Positions 44,294-54,256 of a stretch of 64,000 bases of DNA are shown here, piece after piece (within the stretch, counting starts at the first letter, position 1; each line of letters opens with the position of its first letter). Both the position numbers and the translations under genes were made by a program. The notes below the pieces were generated by a model. It searched no databases. It saw nothing but the letters and a program-made list of their open reading frames with translations, and was not told where the DNA came from. Source of the DNA: Lactarius indigo (Eukaryota > Basidiomycota > Agaricomycetes > Russulales > Russulaceae). The DNA is taken from the NCBI GenBank assembly GCA_025766275.1, contig JAFKAC010000040.1, forward strand, positions 186,001 to 250,000, read 5' to 3'.

Positions 44294-45958
44294 GTGGCTC
44301 TCACTAGCCGCAGCCGAACGAAGTTTGTCAAGGAGTATCTGGAACGGCACCCCCACGATGACCTTAGGTCATCCATCAAGGGAACCGCTCTCTGGAGGAA
44401 TACCCCACACGATGAAGGGTACTACGTCTATGACCCAGACAAACTCACCTACGATCCTATCGAATACATCGAAGACCAGCATATTTGGGCCTACGTAGCC
44501 TACTCCGACACAAAGCATTCCTGGTACTCATATAAACCCGTCCCCGCACATCTCGGATTAGGACCAGGAAAAGGACAAGTTAGCGCTATCGACATAGAGT
44601 CAGACGTTGAAGAACCATCCTCTGAACCAGATTTAGACAATCCCTCCCTTACACCAACCATTCAACGACCTGTAGACTTTGCATCATATGCCAATATGTC
44701 CACCACCCAACTCTCCACCACCCTCACCTCCTCGCAACCAACTGCTGGCTCCTCGGCAACGAATCCTGCAGGTAGTGGAGGACATCCTGTGGGAGGAAGT
44801 ATGTCGACAAGCGGAGGAGGCGCTGCGGGAAGCGCAGGAGGCCATCATGGAGGCGGTGCGCCTGGAGGTGGAGGCGGTGCGCCTGGAGGTGGAGGCGGTG
44901 CGCCTGGAGGCGGAGGCGGTGCGCCTGGAGGTGGAGGCAGCGGAGCGGCAGCTGGCCCCGCAGCCGGAGGACCTCCCCCGCCAAATGGACGACTCGGGGG
45001 AAATCCCCCACCTGAATTCACAGGAGACCGGGAAGCCAGCCGAGCCTTCCTCAACGCGTTCGCCCTGTATCGAGGGATGAACCCGAATGTACAACAACTC
45101 ACCCTCCCGTATTCACGAGCAATGACACTTCTATCCTACATTCGTGGGCCGCTCGTTGATGACTGGGTGGAAGAACAGATACAATGGCTGGCTGACCAGT
45201 TGGCGGGAGGCGTAGCCATGAATGCTGAAAACCTCTGGAACACCATCGAAACACGCTTTATCCAGGCATACACCGATACGACCCAACAGCAGAAGGCCCG
45301 CCACGCCATTCAAAGTCTACGGATGGACAAAGAAGACATCGACACTTACATAGCCAAGTTCTCCAACTTGGCCAACAAGGCGGGATACAATAAAGACGAA
45401 GCCACGACCTTGGAAATCTTCCAGAAGGGGCTCCCAAACGCACTAGTCATAAACGCGATCAAATTCCATCACCCCGTGGACTGGGATGATTGGAAAACAG
45501 CAGTAACACTCCAGCAGGCGGAATACCTTCTCCTTAAAGATAGGCTTACCAAAGGAAGAACGGACAAAAAAGGAGGGGCATCCCGCGACCAATGGCTAAA
45601 CGCTCTCAACAAAGCAAGAGACCCAAATGCAATGGACGTCAGCCGAACTCGCGCCAGAGCAGCAATGACGGAAGATGAAAAGAAGCTACTCCAGAAAGAA
45701 GGAAGATGCTTCCGATGCCGAGGACAAGGACACATCTCCAGATTCTGTCCTCAAAAAACAACCACTACCGTCAAAGCTGCAAGTACGAACGACCCTACCC
45801 CAACCACCGCCACTATCTCAATGACCGCGTCACGACCCCTTTCCAACGAGGAACAAGCTGACGCCCAAGTAGCGGCCTTGTTCGCCCAAACCCCTGAAGT
45901 ACGAGAACTAATGGTGGACAAACTCTTCGGACAAAAGAAGGATTTTCTGAACGCTTGA
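44294..45958 (+). CDS. Gag, Gypsy B copy 1
   Basis: Open for 554 residues from GTG at 44294 (no ATG between the preceding in-frame stop in the LTR and this point). The N-terminal KEYLERHPHDDLR...GYYVYDPDKLTYDP is followed by a Gly-rich linker with repeated GGGGAPG (about 44850-44950). Then comes the retrotransposon gag core (FTGDREASRAFLNAFALYRG...FIQAYTD) and the zinc knuckle CFRCRGQGHISRFCP. It forms the virus-like particle and packages RNA. It ends FLNA-stop, with pol in the -1 frame across TTTTCTGAACGCTTGA. Copy 2 gag (56551) is about 95% identical. The true start codon is unclear. Confidence 0.9.
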   Translation: MALTSRSRTKFVKEYLERHPHDDLRSSIKGTALWRNTPHDEGYYVYDPDKLTYDPIEYIEDQHIWAYVAYSDTKHSWYSYKPVPAHLGLGPGKGQVSAIDIESDVEEPSSEPDLDNPSLTPTIQRPVDFASYANMSTTQLSTTLTSSQPTAGSSATNPAGSGGHPVGGSMSTSGGGAAGSAGGHHGGGAPGGGGGAPGGGGGAPGGGGGAPGGGGSGAAAGPAAGGPPPPNGRLGGNPPPEFTGDREASRAFLNAFALYRGMNPNVQQLTLPYSRAMTLLSYIRGPLVDDWVEEQIQWLADQLAGGVAMNAENLWNTIETRFIQAYTDTTQQQKARHAIQSLRMDKEDIDTYIAKFSNLANKAGYNKDEATTLEIFQKGLPNALVINAIKFHHPVDWDDWKTAVTLQQAEYLLLKDRLTKGRTDKKGGASRDQWLNALNKARDPNAMDVSRTRARAAMTEDEKKLLQKEGRCFRCRGQGHISRFCPQKTTTTVKAASTNDPTPTTATISMTASRPLSNEEQADAQVAALFAQTPEVRELMVDKLFGQKKDFLNA

Positions 45959-48900
45959 ACCCGGCGGCCTGGGCTAGAGCATTAAAACTTAGCGTGTATA
46001 ATAGCAGATTCCGATCTATGCGAATTCCAGTACTTTTCAAATCTGCTCACGCGACGGCCGAACGAAATGTTTTGGTAGACTCGGGCGCAACGGACAATTT
46101 CATAAGCGCAAACCTCCTAAAACGACTCAAAATAACTTGGCTACCTACCGAACGCTCCATCAAAATATGGAACGTAGATGGAACCCACAACCAAGGAGGA
46201 GAGATCACATCCTTCACCGACCTCACTGTTAAAACTGGAGGAAAGACCCAAAACCTTCGATTCCTCATTACAGATTTAGGAAACGACGAAGTCATACTGG
46301 GATATCCCTGGTTTACGGCTTTTGAACCAAAGTTCCATTGGCGAGATGCCACACTCGATGAAGAGTTCCAACCGGTGGTCATCACCAGCCTGCATCTGTC
46401 CAACGAAGCCATGCCTCTTGAAGCAACTATTAAGGCATTGGAGACGTATCAACTGGACGAATCAGCCTGGGAACAGCTACAAGAAGAAGGCAAACCTTGT
46501 ATCCGGCTGCGAAAAACATCAACAGCATCAGAATTAGCGCAGCAAGAAGCGGCCAAAAGACCCCAGAAAACCTTCGAAGAGATGGTTCCGGAAGAATACC
46601 GGAGGCATCGGAAAGTTTTCAGCGAGGAAGCGTCCCAGCGCTTCCCCCCCTCACGCCCGTGGGATCACGCCATCGATTTAGTCCCAACCGCCCCTGAAAC
46701 AATGGATTGCAAAGTATACCCACTCACAATCCCGGAAAACGAAAAACTAACAGAATTCGTGACCAAACACTTGGAAAAGAAGTACATCCAACCGTCCAAG
46801 TCTCCTTACGCATCTCCCTTCTTTTTCATCAAAAAGAAGGACGGGAAGCTACGCCCGGTACAGGACTACCGCCGCCTCAACGAACTTACTGTAAAAAAAT
46901 CACTATCCACTCCCCCTAATCCCCGAACTTATCGACAAGATCCGAGAAGCAAGGCTTTACTCGAAGCTTGACATCCGATGGGGATACAACAATGTCCGAA
47001 TCAAACAGGGGGACGAATGGAAGGCGGCGTTCAAGACGAATCAAGGACTATTCGAACCACGAGTCATGTTTTTTGGGCTCACTAACTCCCCTAGCACCTT
47101 CCAAACCATGATGGACACCATCTTCCGGGAGTTAGTGCTAACGGGAGAAGTGATCGTCTACATGGACGATATCCTGATCGCAACCTCCGACGACCGCACC
47201 CACCACAGAATGATACTACACCAAGTCCTCGACCTGTGCGACAAACACGACCTCTACATCAAACCAGAAAAATGCGTGTTTGAAGTCTATGAGGTGGAAT
47301 ACCTGGGACTAATCATTGGGCACGGACAACTGCGAATGGACCCAGTCAAAGTGCAAGGAGTCCGAGAATGGAAGGCGCCGACGTCACTCAAAGAAGTACG
47401 AGCCTTCTTAGGATTCTGCAATTTCTACCGGCGGTTTATACGGGGGTTCTCAACAATTGCAAGGCCCCTCCATGACCTTACAAAGAAAGACGTTCCCTGG
47501 GAATGGACGGAAGCTAGACAAAAAGCCTTCGACACCATCAAAGAGCGAATCAGTTCGGAACCGGTCTTATTATTCCCGAAACTAAATCAGCCCTTCGAAA
47601 TCGAAGTCGACGCTTCAAGTTACGCCCTAGGGGCTGTCCTAAACCAGAAGGGAGAGGACAATAAAATGCATCCGGTTGCATTTTATTCCGAATCGCTATT
47701 GGAAGCCGAACGCAATTACGACATTTACGATAGGGAACTACTAGCGATCGTTAAAGCGCTACGCACTTGGCGAACATATCTCGTGGGATCCCCTCATCTG
47801 ATAACGATTCATACAGACCACGCCAACTTGCAATACTGGAAGGAACCCAGAAAAATCAGTCGACGAGTAGCGCGGGAGTTCCAAGAACTGTCGGAGTACA
47901 ACTTTATACTCAAACATATCCCCGGTACCAAGAATACACAAGCAGACTCCTTATCGAGAAGACCTGATTACGACGACGGCACCGGCGACAATGATCATGT
48001 TATAGTACTCCCAGACGACGTATTCCTCAAAGTCACCCAAACATCCATGCACGACATGGATATATGGACTCAAATTGCACAAAATATAGACGAAGCAACA
48101 CTCCTCCCGTGGATAGAACCCCACAACCTAAAGAAACACAATGGGCTGTGGTGGAAGGGCGATGCTCTCGTTGTTGTGGGAAACAACGAACTTAAACGGG
48201 GGGTAATCACCTTTTTCCACAATACTCCAAGCGCAGGACATCCAGGAATTGCAAACACCCTAGAACTATTACAACGCGATTTCTGGTGGCCCAACATGCG
48301 CAAAGATGTGGAAGCTTACGTCAAAGGGTGTGCAACATGCCAAAGCAACAAGGTCAACCATCACCGACAGAAGCCCCACTTATTTCCTATCACTACCGAA
48401 CCATCGGCCGAACCGTTCGAAGTGGTAGCTATGGACTTCATAGTCAAACTTCCGATATCAAAAGGATTTGACTCAATCCTCACCGTCACGGACCACGACT
48501 GCTCAAAAGCGGCAATATTCATACCGTGTAACGAAGCCATAACGTCAGAAGGCGTGGCAAAACTTTATCTCCGACATGTCTACCCCCATTATGGCCTACC
48601 CCGAAAGATCATATCCGATCGGGATCCAAGATTCGCGTCTATGTTCATGCGACAACTATGTAAAACGTTGGGGATACAGCAAAACGTATCATCAGCGTAT
48701 CATCCGCAAACAGATGGTCAATCAGAACGAACAAACCAATGGTTAGAACAATACTTGCGACATTGGTGTAACGTGCAACAGGACAATTGGGTGGAACTTC
48801 TACCCATGGCGCAATTCACTCACAATTCTTGGAAGAACGCCACCACCAAGCACTCCCCTTTCTCTCTCATTATGGGATGGGAACCACGAACTACATGGAC

Positions 48901-49489
48901 ACCAAAACCATCACACAGCCCCGCGGTGGATCAAAGATTGGAAGAACTGCAGATACTCCGACAACATGCGCAAGATAGTATCAGACATGCGCAACACCTC
49001 ATGACCCAACGAGGAAAAACAGGATTCACACCTTATCGGCAAGGAGATCAAGTATGGTTAGAAGGGACCAATCTCCGTACCTTCTACCCCACAAGCAAAC
49101 TAGCCCCGAAGCGGTACGGACCCTTCAAAATCGTCAAGGTTCTATCAGATGTCTCATACGAACTGGAACTTCCGGCATCATGGAAAATACACCCAGTATT
49201 CCACGCGAACCTTCTGACACCATATAAGGAAACGGAGATGCATGGCGCAAATTATACCCGACCTCCACCGGACCTTATCGATGGAGAAGAGGAGTATGAA
49301 GTGGAGCAAATCGAAGACGCCCAGGAACGAGGAAGGGGGCGCAAACTCCACTACCTAGTAAAGTGGAAGGGATTCCCACCAAGCGATAACACCTGGGAAC
49401 CCGCAACAAACATGACCCACGCCACGGACGTCATCAAAGACTTCTACCAACGATATCCGACCGCCAAGGGGGCTGGACGAACGATATAA
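45955..49489 (+). pseudogene. Pol, Gypsy B copy 1 (one frameshift in RT)
   Basis: Protease VLVDSGATDNF (about 46073), then RT KKKDGKLRPVQDYR. At 46893-46899 there is a run of 7 A where copy 2 has 6, which shifts the frame. From about 46900 the frame is open to 49489. It contains LDIRWGYNNVRIKQ, FFGLTNSPSTFQTMM, YMDD (47159-47170), RNase H (IEVDASSYALGAVLNQK; TDHANLQYW), integrase and a chromodomain. Integrase has HPG...FWWPNM...CATCQ, MDFIVKLP, ISDRDPRF and SERTNQWLEQYLRH; the chromodomain has YEVEQIEDAQ, YLVKWKGFPPSDNTWEP. All catalytic residues seem present. Apart from the one-base insertion (possibly a sequencing error) it would be intact. Confidence 0.88.
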
Positions 49490-49528
49490 AGACACCCCCT
49501 TCGCATCCCCACATCCCTCAGCCCAAAG

Positions 49529-50977
49529 ATGACCGACACCCCAGTATCCGACACCACCCTCGTCAACATCCTCAGCAACCCCCAACTTGAAGCCATCCTC
49601 GAACGAGGGATTGTCACCATCAATCTCACCGACATTCCCCGTCTGTCACCACCACCGTCCCCCCAACATGTCACCATTACCACCCCCATTCCCATCGAAC
49701 GAGAGCCTGGGGAACTTACCCCGTCGACACCGGAAGAAGGGCAATACTCCCCAACGCCCCCTACTCGACAACAATCGACTCCTCCACCCGAACCATGACC
49801 CCAATCACCACCATCTTCCCCATCATCAACACCACCCCCACCTCTGGAACCGTTCACCCCGGTTCGCGTCCATACTCCCATTGACTACGACCGACCCGAC
49901 TCCCCCCCTAACGACACAGACGACCCCGGTGCCCCATTCTTTCCAAATGCTCCTGGCACCCCCAAGTACTACCCATTGCAAATCCCGCTACCAGACGGTG
50001 GATCTAACCCAGCGAAGTATATCTACTATCGCAAGGGGTTCACCGAGGTAGTGGGGACAATGGGTGTGGGACAACCCCACTATGGGGAAGAGGTCTACCT
50101 ATCGTCACTTAGGCTGAACGTCTCGGTGCCACCCTTTACAGCAGAACAACTACAGTTCTTCGACCCTCACGACATCCGCACCTGCACTCTGGACGAAACA
50201 CTCATAGAGCTCAACTCACCTCGTCTCATGGCCAAGATCACTAGGCTAAGAACGGGACTCTTGGCACTTAAAGAACTTGATGAGAAGTGCGAGAAGCTGG
50301 AGGAGGACGCACGCAAACTACGAGCGGAACGGCTCACGGTCGACTTGATGCTAGCTAGCACCAAGAGGCGCCTTCAGTACGCGGGGGCGCTAGCTACCAT
50401 CGGCAACGAATATGCACGTATGACGACCCTACCAGCCCCACTTCGTCACTCCCGTTACGCCATCCCATTTTCCCCACGATGCGGAGGACCATTAGAGTTT
50501 CCCCGCCTCGCCGACAAACCCCACCGCCGACGCTGCTATCACTGCAATAGCCCCCATCACATCGTACGCGATTGTCCCACCAGACCGCGACCCGCTTGTC
50601 GACACTGCCAAAGCCAGGAACACCAATCCTATCGGTGTATATTCCGCCGTGCAGGTATGGTCGAAGAAGTAATCACGACCCATCAAGCAGATGAACGCAT
50701 ACGGCAAGCAGTGGCTACGGAGGCCACCACCTCCTTTACCGTCCCCGAACCACCGACGATCGCGGCCCATACCCAAGGAAGGTGGTGTGGGCGGTGCTTC
50801 CGCACTGATGCCAATCACGACGAGATTCGGTGCCCACAATACGAGATGTGTCGCAAGTGTGGCAAACGTGGACCCTTCCTCTTTCTCAAGACGCATTACT
50901 GTCGACTCGACATCTCCCCGTGGCCGGAGAATGACCTCGACGCTGACATCTACGATCTCGTAGACCCGGAGTCCTGA
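49529..50977 (+). CDS. ORF3 of Gypsy B copy 1: coiled coil + CCHC knuckles (one in-frame TGA)
   Basis: One frame of 483 codons from ATG 49529, with a TGA at 49796-49798. The Pro-rich N half is followed by a module YYPLQIPLPDGGSNPAKYIY...PHYGEEVYL and a heptad-rich helix (LKELDEKCEKLEEDARKLRA). Zinc knuckles come next: CYHCNSPHHIVRDC and CRHCQSQEHQSYRC (both CX2CX4HX4C), CGRCFRTDANHDEIRC, and a last CRKCGKRG. It begins 39 bp after pol and ends 34 bp before the LTR, the position of env in other elements, but no signal peptide or membrane segment is visible. The module resembles the end of Gypsy A pol. The function is unknown; nucleic-acid binding is plausible. Confidence 0.7.
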
Positions 50978-51011
50978 AGTCGAGGCGTCTTCAGACCAAG
51001 ACGGGGGGTAA

Positions 51012-51581
51012 TGTTACGATTTTTCTGGACTTGTTTCTTTTCTTACCATTATTCCCTTCCCACACTATACGAGCCCTGTACGACTACGCAGACTTTACAT
51101 TTACCCGGTTTCTATCACGCGCCTTGCTTATTGATGTTCTCTTTTGATAAAGCTTGACATGTGCCAGTTTCCGACTCGTTCCCTCTCACGCGCGACCCCG
51201 CGTGATTATCCTTTATGCTTGATATATCCCTACTTTGTTCCCATTATGCTCATCCCTTTCTCTCTCAGTTTGGCGATGGCGCCATTTGTTTGTAATGACC
51301 ATACAGTACGAGTTCTATTTAACTCTAGTCATACCTAGCTTGTACGGTAGACTAGACTTCTTGTGTAATCACTACACTTGTCTACGCGCAGTCTCGCGAA
51401 TCCCCGACCTCTGTCTTTGCTAGACCTTCGTGTCTTAGCCCTCCTCTATAGTCCAAGTGACGTGCGTCCTTGTGACTCTTGTGCATCATCACTACTGAAG
51501 TCGAGCCTTTGAGCTTTGACTACCGACCGCTCGAACTGACTCAGTGCAGGTCGCACTCAACGCCCCTGTAGTGGCGTTACA
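51012..51581 (+). repeat. 3' LTR, Gypsy B copy 1
   Basis: 570 bp, near-identical to 43701-44270, preceded by the polypurine tract CGGGGGGTAA. Confidence 0.93.
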
Positions 51582-53781
51582 TGAATCGTTTGAACACGTG
51601 ATTGACGTACAGGATGGCGGTCTCTTCCGCTGTCACTTCTTCATTGCAAGGGATGAATATGGAGGCCTTGCTACAGTCGTGATCAGTGACGGTCAAGATA
51701 CTGTCGCACGACTGCGAGGTCGGCAGCTTGGTGATGAAATCTAGGGCAATGGTGTGAAAGGGGGAAGCGTCCATTGCTGGAGTAATTGGATGTAGGGGGG
51801 CGCGAGTTGGTCGGGTGTTGACCTTATTCCGCTGGCAGTCGGCACATCCTGTAACATATTCGTATACATCTCGTCGAATACTTGGCCACCAGTGATGTCG
51901 TTCTACAATTTGTTGTGTTCTGCTTATTCCAGGGTGTCCGTGTACCGGCGGGTCGTGATGATCTTGTATAATGGCCCGATACGTCGTCATTGGCCCCGTA
52001 ACCACTAGTCGTCCATCCTTATACCATTCTCCTTCTATCTTTTTGAGACGGTGGGCGTCGACCCAGGTTTTGATTATGGTGGGGTCTTGCCATCGCCTCG
52101 GTTGTTGCATCATGGGATGTATTTCCAGCGTGCGTGCGACATTAGTGGCTCGTATGAATACTTCCGGAGGTAAGACAACCACACCTTGGTTATCTTCTTC
52201 CCCCTGATCGTAGTCTGGTCGTCTTGATAGCGCGTCCGCTCTGCCGTTGTTCTTTCCTTTGATATGATGGATTTCGAAGTCATACTCCATCAATTCCAGT
52301 ACTTCTCGGGCGACCCTTCGACTGATCTTTTGCGGCGTCTTCCAATACTGCAGGTTCAAATGATCTGAGAATATTTTGATCTTGTGTGGGGATCCGGCGA
52401 GCAGAGGGCGCCAATGCCTGAGAGCTTTTACAATGGCGAGGAGTTCCAGGTCATAAATGTCGTAGTTGCGTTCTGCTTCGCTCAGCGTTGCAGAGTAGTA
52501 TCCTATTGGGTGCTTGCGCCCATCACCTTTCTTTTGTAGTAGAACTGCACCCACCGCGAATCCGGAGGCGTCGACCTCCAATTCAAATTGTTCTTGTAGG
52601 TCGGGGTGTGCCAATACTGGTTCTTCGGTTACGAGGCGCTTGAGTGTCTTGAATGCGCGATCTTCTTCGTCCGTCCATCGCCATTCAGTGTCCTTTCTTG
52701 TAAGTCGATTTAATGGTCGAGCGTGTGTGGCGAAACCTCGGATGAATAAGCGGTAAAAGTTGCAGAAGCCCAAGAAGGAGCGTACGTCCCTGACCTTTGT
52801 TGGTGTTGGCCAGTCTTTGATGCCACGAACTTTTACCGGGTCCATGCGAGTTACCCCCTTTTCAAGGATTACCCCCAGGTAATCCATCCGAGGTTGGTGG
52901 AAGAGGCACTTCTCAAGCTTGAAGTAGAGATCGTGTTCTTGGGCGACGCGAAGAACGTCCGTGACTGCCGCGATGTGGTCAGCGGAGTCGTGACCCTCGC
53001 GCGTTGCAATCCCAATGTCATCCATGTATACTCGGATAACGGTGCCACGAAGTTTGTGTCGCGCGATCGTGTCCCGGTAAATGTGGTTCATCATTGTCTG
53101 GAAGGTTGCGGGTGAGTTGGTGAGACCGAAGAACATGACCGTTGGTTCGAAGAGGCCAAATTTGGTTTTGAAGGCCGCCTTCTCTTGATCGCCGTCCCAG
53201 ATGCGAATGTTATTATAACCCCACCGGATGTCGAGCTTGGTGTAGATGTGTGCGTTGCGAAGATCGTAGATAAGATCTTGAATGAGGGGGAGAGGGTATT
53301 GGTTGCGTATGGTGTGGGAATTGATTACCCGATAGTCCTGCACTGGGCGTAGTTTTCCGTCCTTCTTTTTAACAAAGAAAAATGAAGACGCGTACGGAGA
53401 GATCGAAGGGCGTAGGTATCCTTGCTTGAGTTTTTCGTCCAGGAATTCCTTCAGCTTGCCTTCCTCTTCTTGTGTCAGTGGGTATATTTTACAGTCTATG
53501 GCCGATGGGGTGTTTGGTTTGAAGTCGATGGCGTGATCCCAAGGTCGTGCAGGCGGAAAACGTTGAGACGCTTCTTCGCTAAAGAGTTGTCGGAATGCTT
53601 GGTAGACCGCTGGTAGTTCCACGGGCGGTTCTTCTTTCTTTGCCTGGATGGCTAACTCGGTGGATGTGGTTGCGTGTAGATGTACGCCCTCTTCATCCAA
53701 TTCCTCAGCGATTTCTTCTTTCTGATCATTAGTGAGAGCAGCGGCGATAACAGTATGCTGATGGAGACTGTCCTGCGTACT
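51582..53781 (-). CDS. Gypsy A copy 2 pol, 5' block: RT, RNase H, integrase N-term
   Basis: Open from the junction at 53781 to 51582. Contains the linker SEEASQRFPPARPWDHAIDF, RT ([43 protein letters not shown] at about 53015), RNase H (LEVDASGFAVGAVLLQKKGD; SDHLNLQYW), and integrase zinc region and core (HPGISRTQQIVERHHWW, CADCQRNK, LDFITKLP, DHDCSKA). It stops at FKRF, where Gypsy B copy 1 inserted; the sequence resumes at 43700. Protease and gag are missing because the opposite-strand copy 3 LTR starts at 53782; the first 23 codons of the open frame read into that LTR. Confidence 0.88.
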
Positions 53782-54236
53782 TGTTACGATCTCGCATATT
53801 GGACCCTTACTGTACTGGTTGTGGCTACGGCTGTAAGGTATATTAGTCACGGACTCGGGGTTTACGATAGGAGTTAGGCGTTGGAAGATGACTCGATCCT
53901 AGTACAGGTAGTAGTAGTATTAGGATTGCGGTACTTACGCGACACGTTGGACGCTACGATACGGTGACTCACAGCAGCGCTTGAAAGCCTGCTCTTCTTG
54001 TATTTAAGGTAGCTGCGGAAGACCAAGATACGCCATCTTGGTCTTCTTCAATCGTCACTTGTCTCCTCTACATTCGTCTTTGTCAAGCCTCCGTTCTTAG
54101 GGAGAGCTACCAAGATCCTAGTGTCTGCGCACATCTAGAACTTTGCCTTCGAGCCATACGCCCTAGGGCGTGATCAGCTAAGTCACGAAGTCGCCTTACC
54201 GAGCTCAAGTCGAGCTAACATCGTGACGGCGTTACA
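53782..54236 (+). repeat. 5' LTR, Gypsy A copy 3
   Basis: 455 bp, TGTTACG...GGCGTTACA. TATTTAA at 54001-54007, and the predicted start ATCTTGGTCTT at 54035-54045. Inverted arms AAGACCAAGAT (54019-54029) and ATCTTGGTCTT enclose ACGCC, a possible hairpin at the start site. Confidence 0.92.
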
Positions 54237-54238
54237 TT

Positions 54239-54249
54239 AAGACCAAGAT
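54239..54249 (+). promoter_or_regulatory. Self-primer binding site, Gypsy A copy 3
   Basis: AAGACCAAGAT, 2 nt after the LTR, is the exact reverse complement of 54035-54045, 34 bp after the TATA-like box. Confidence 0.75.
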
Positions 54250-54256
54250 TCTCACC

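Larger units (their letters stand above)
43701..51581 (+). mobile_element. Ty3/Gypsy chromovirus family B copy 1, full length, nearly intact
   Basis: 7881 bp. LTRs of 570 bp each differ at about five positions, all G/A or C/T (about 99% identical). Order: gag (44294-45958), pol in the -1 frame (to 49489), ORF3 (49529-50977), polypurine tract (G6 at 51003-51008). Flanks CGAAT (43696-43700) and TGAAT (51582-51586) are a 5-bp duplication with one mismatch. Defects are few: one A insertion in RT and one TGA in ORF3. It is a recent insertion into Gypsy A copy 2. Confidence 0.93.
41128..53781 (-). mobile_element. Ty3/Gypsy family A copy 2 (split by family B copy 1)
   Basis: Minus-strand element: 3' LTR 41572-41128, pol in two blocks (43700-41603 and 53781-51582). 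The blocks are separated by Gypsy B copy 1 (43701-51581), which carries near-perfect 5-bp duplications (CGAAT/TGAAT) in the integrase reading frame. The 5' part (gag, protease, 5' LTR) is absent because Gypsy A copy 3 of opposite orientation begins at 53782. It may continue beyond the window. Confidence 0.88.

Noticed and set aside
49529..50977. ORF3 of Gypsy B as an envelope gene
   Set aside because: The position is env-like, but no signal peptide or transmembrane segment is visible; zinc knuckles and a coiled coil indicate an internal protein.
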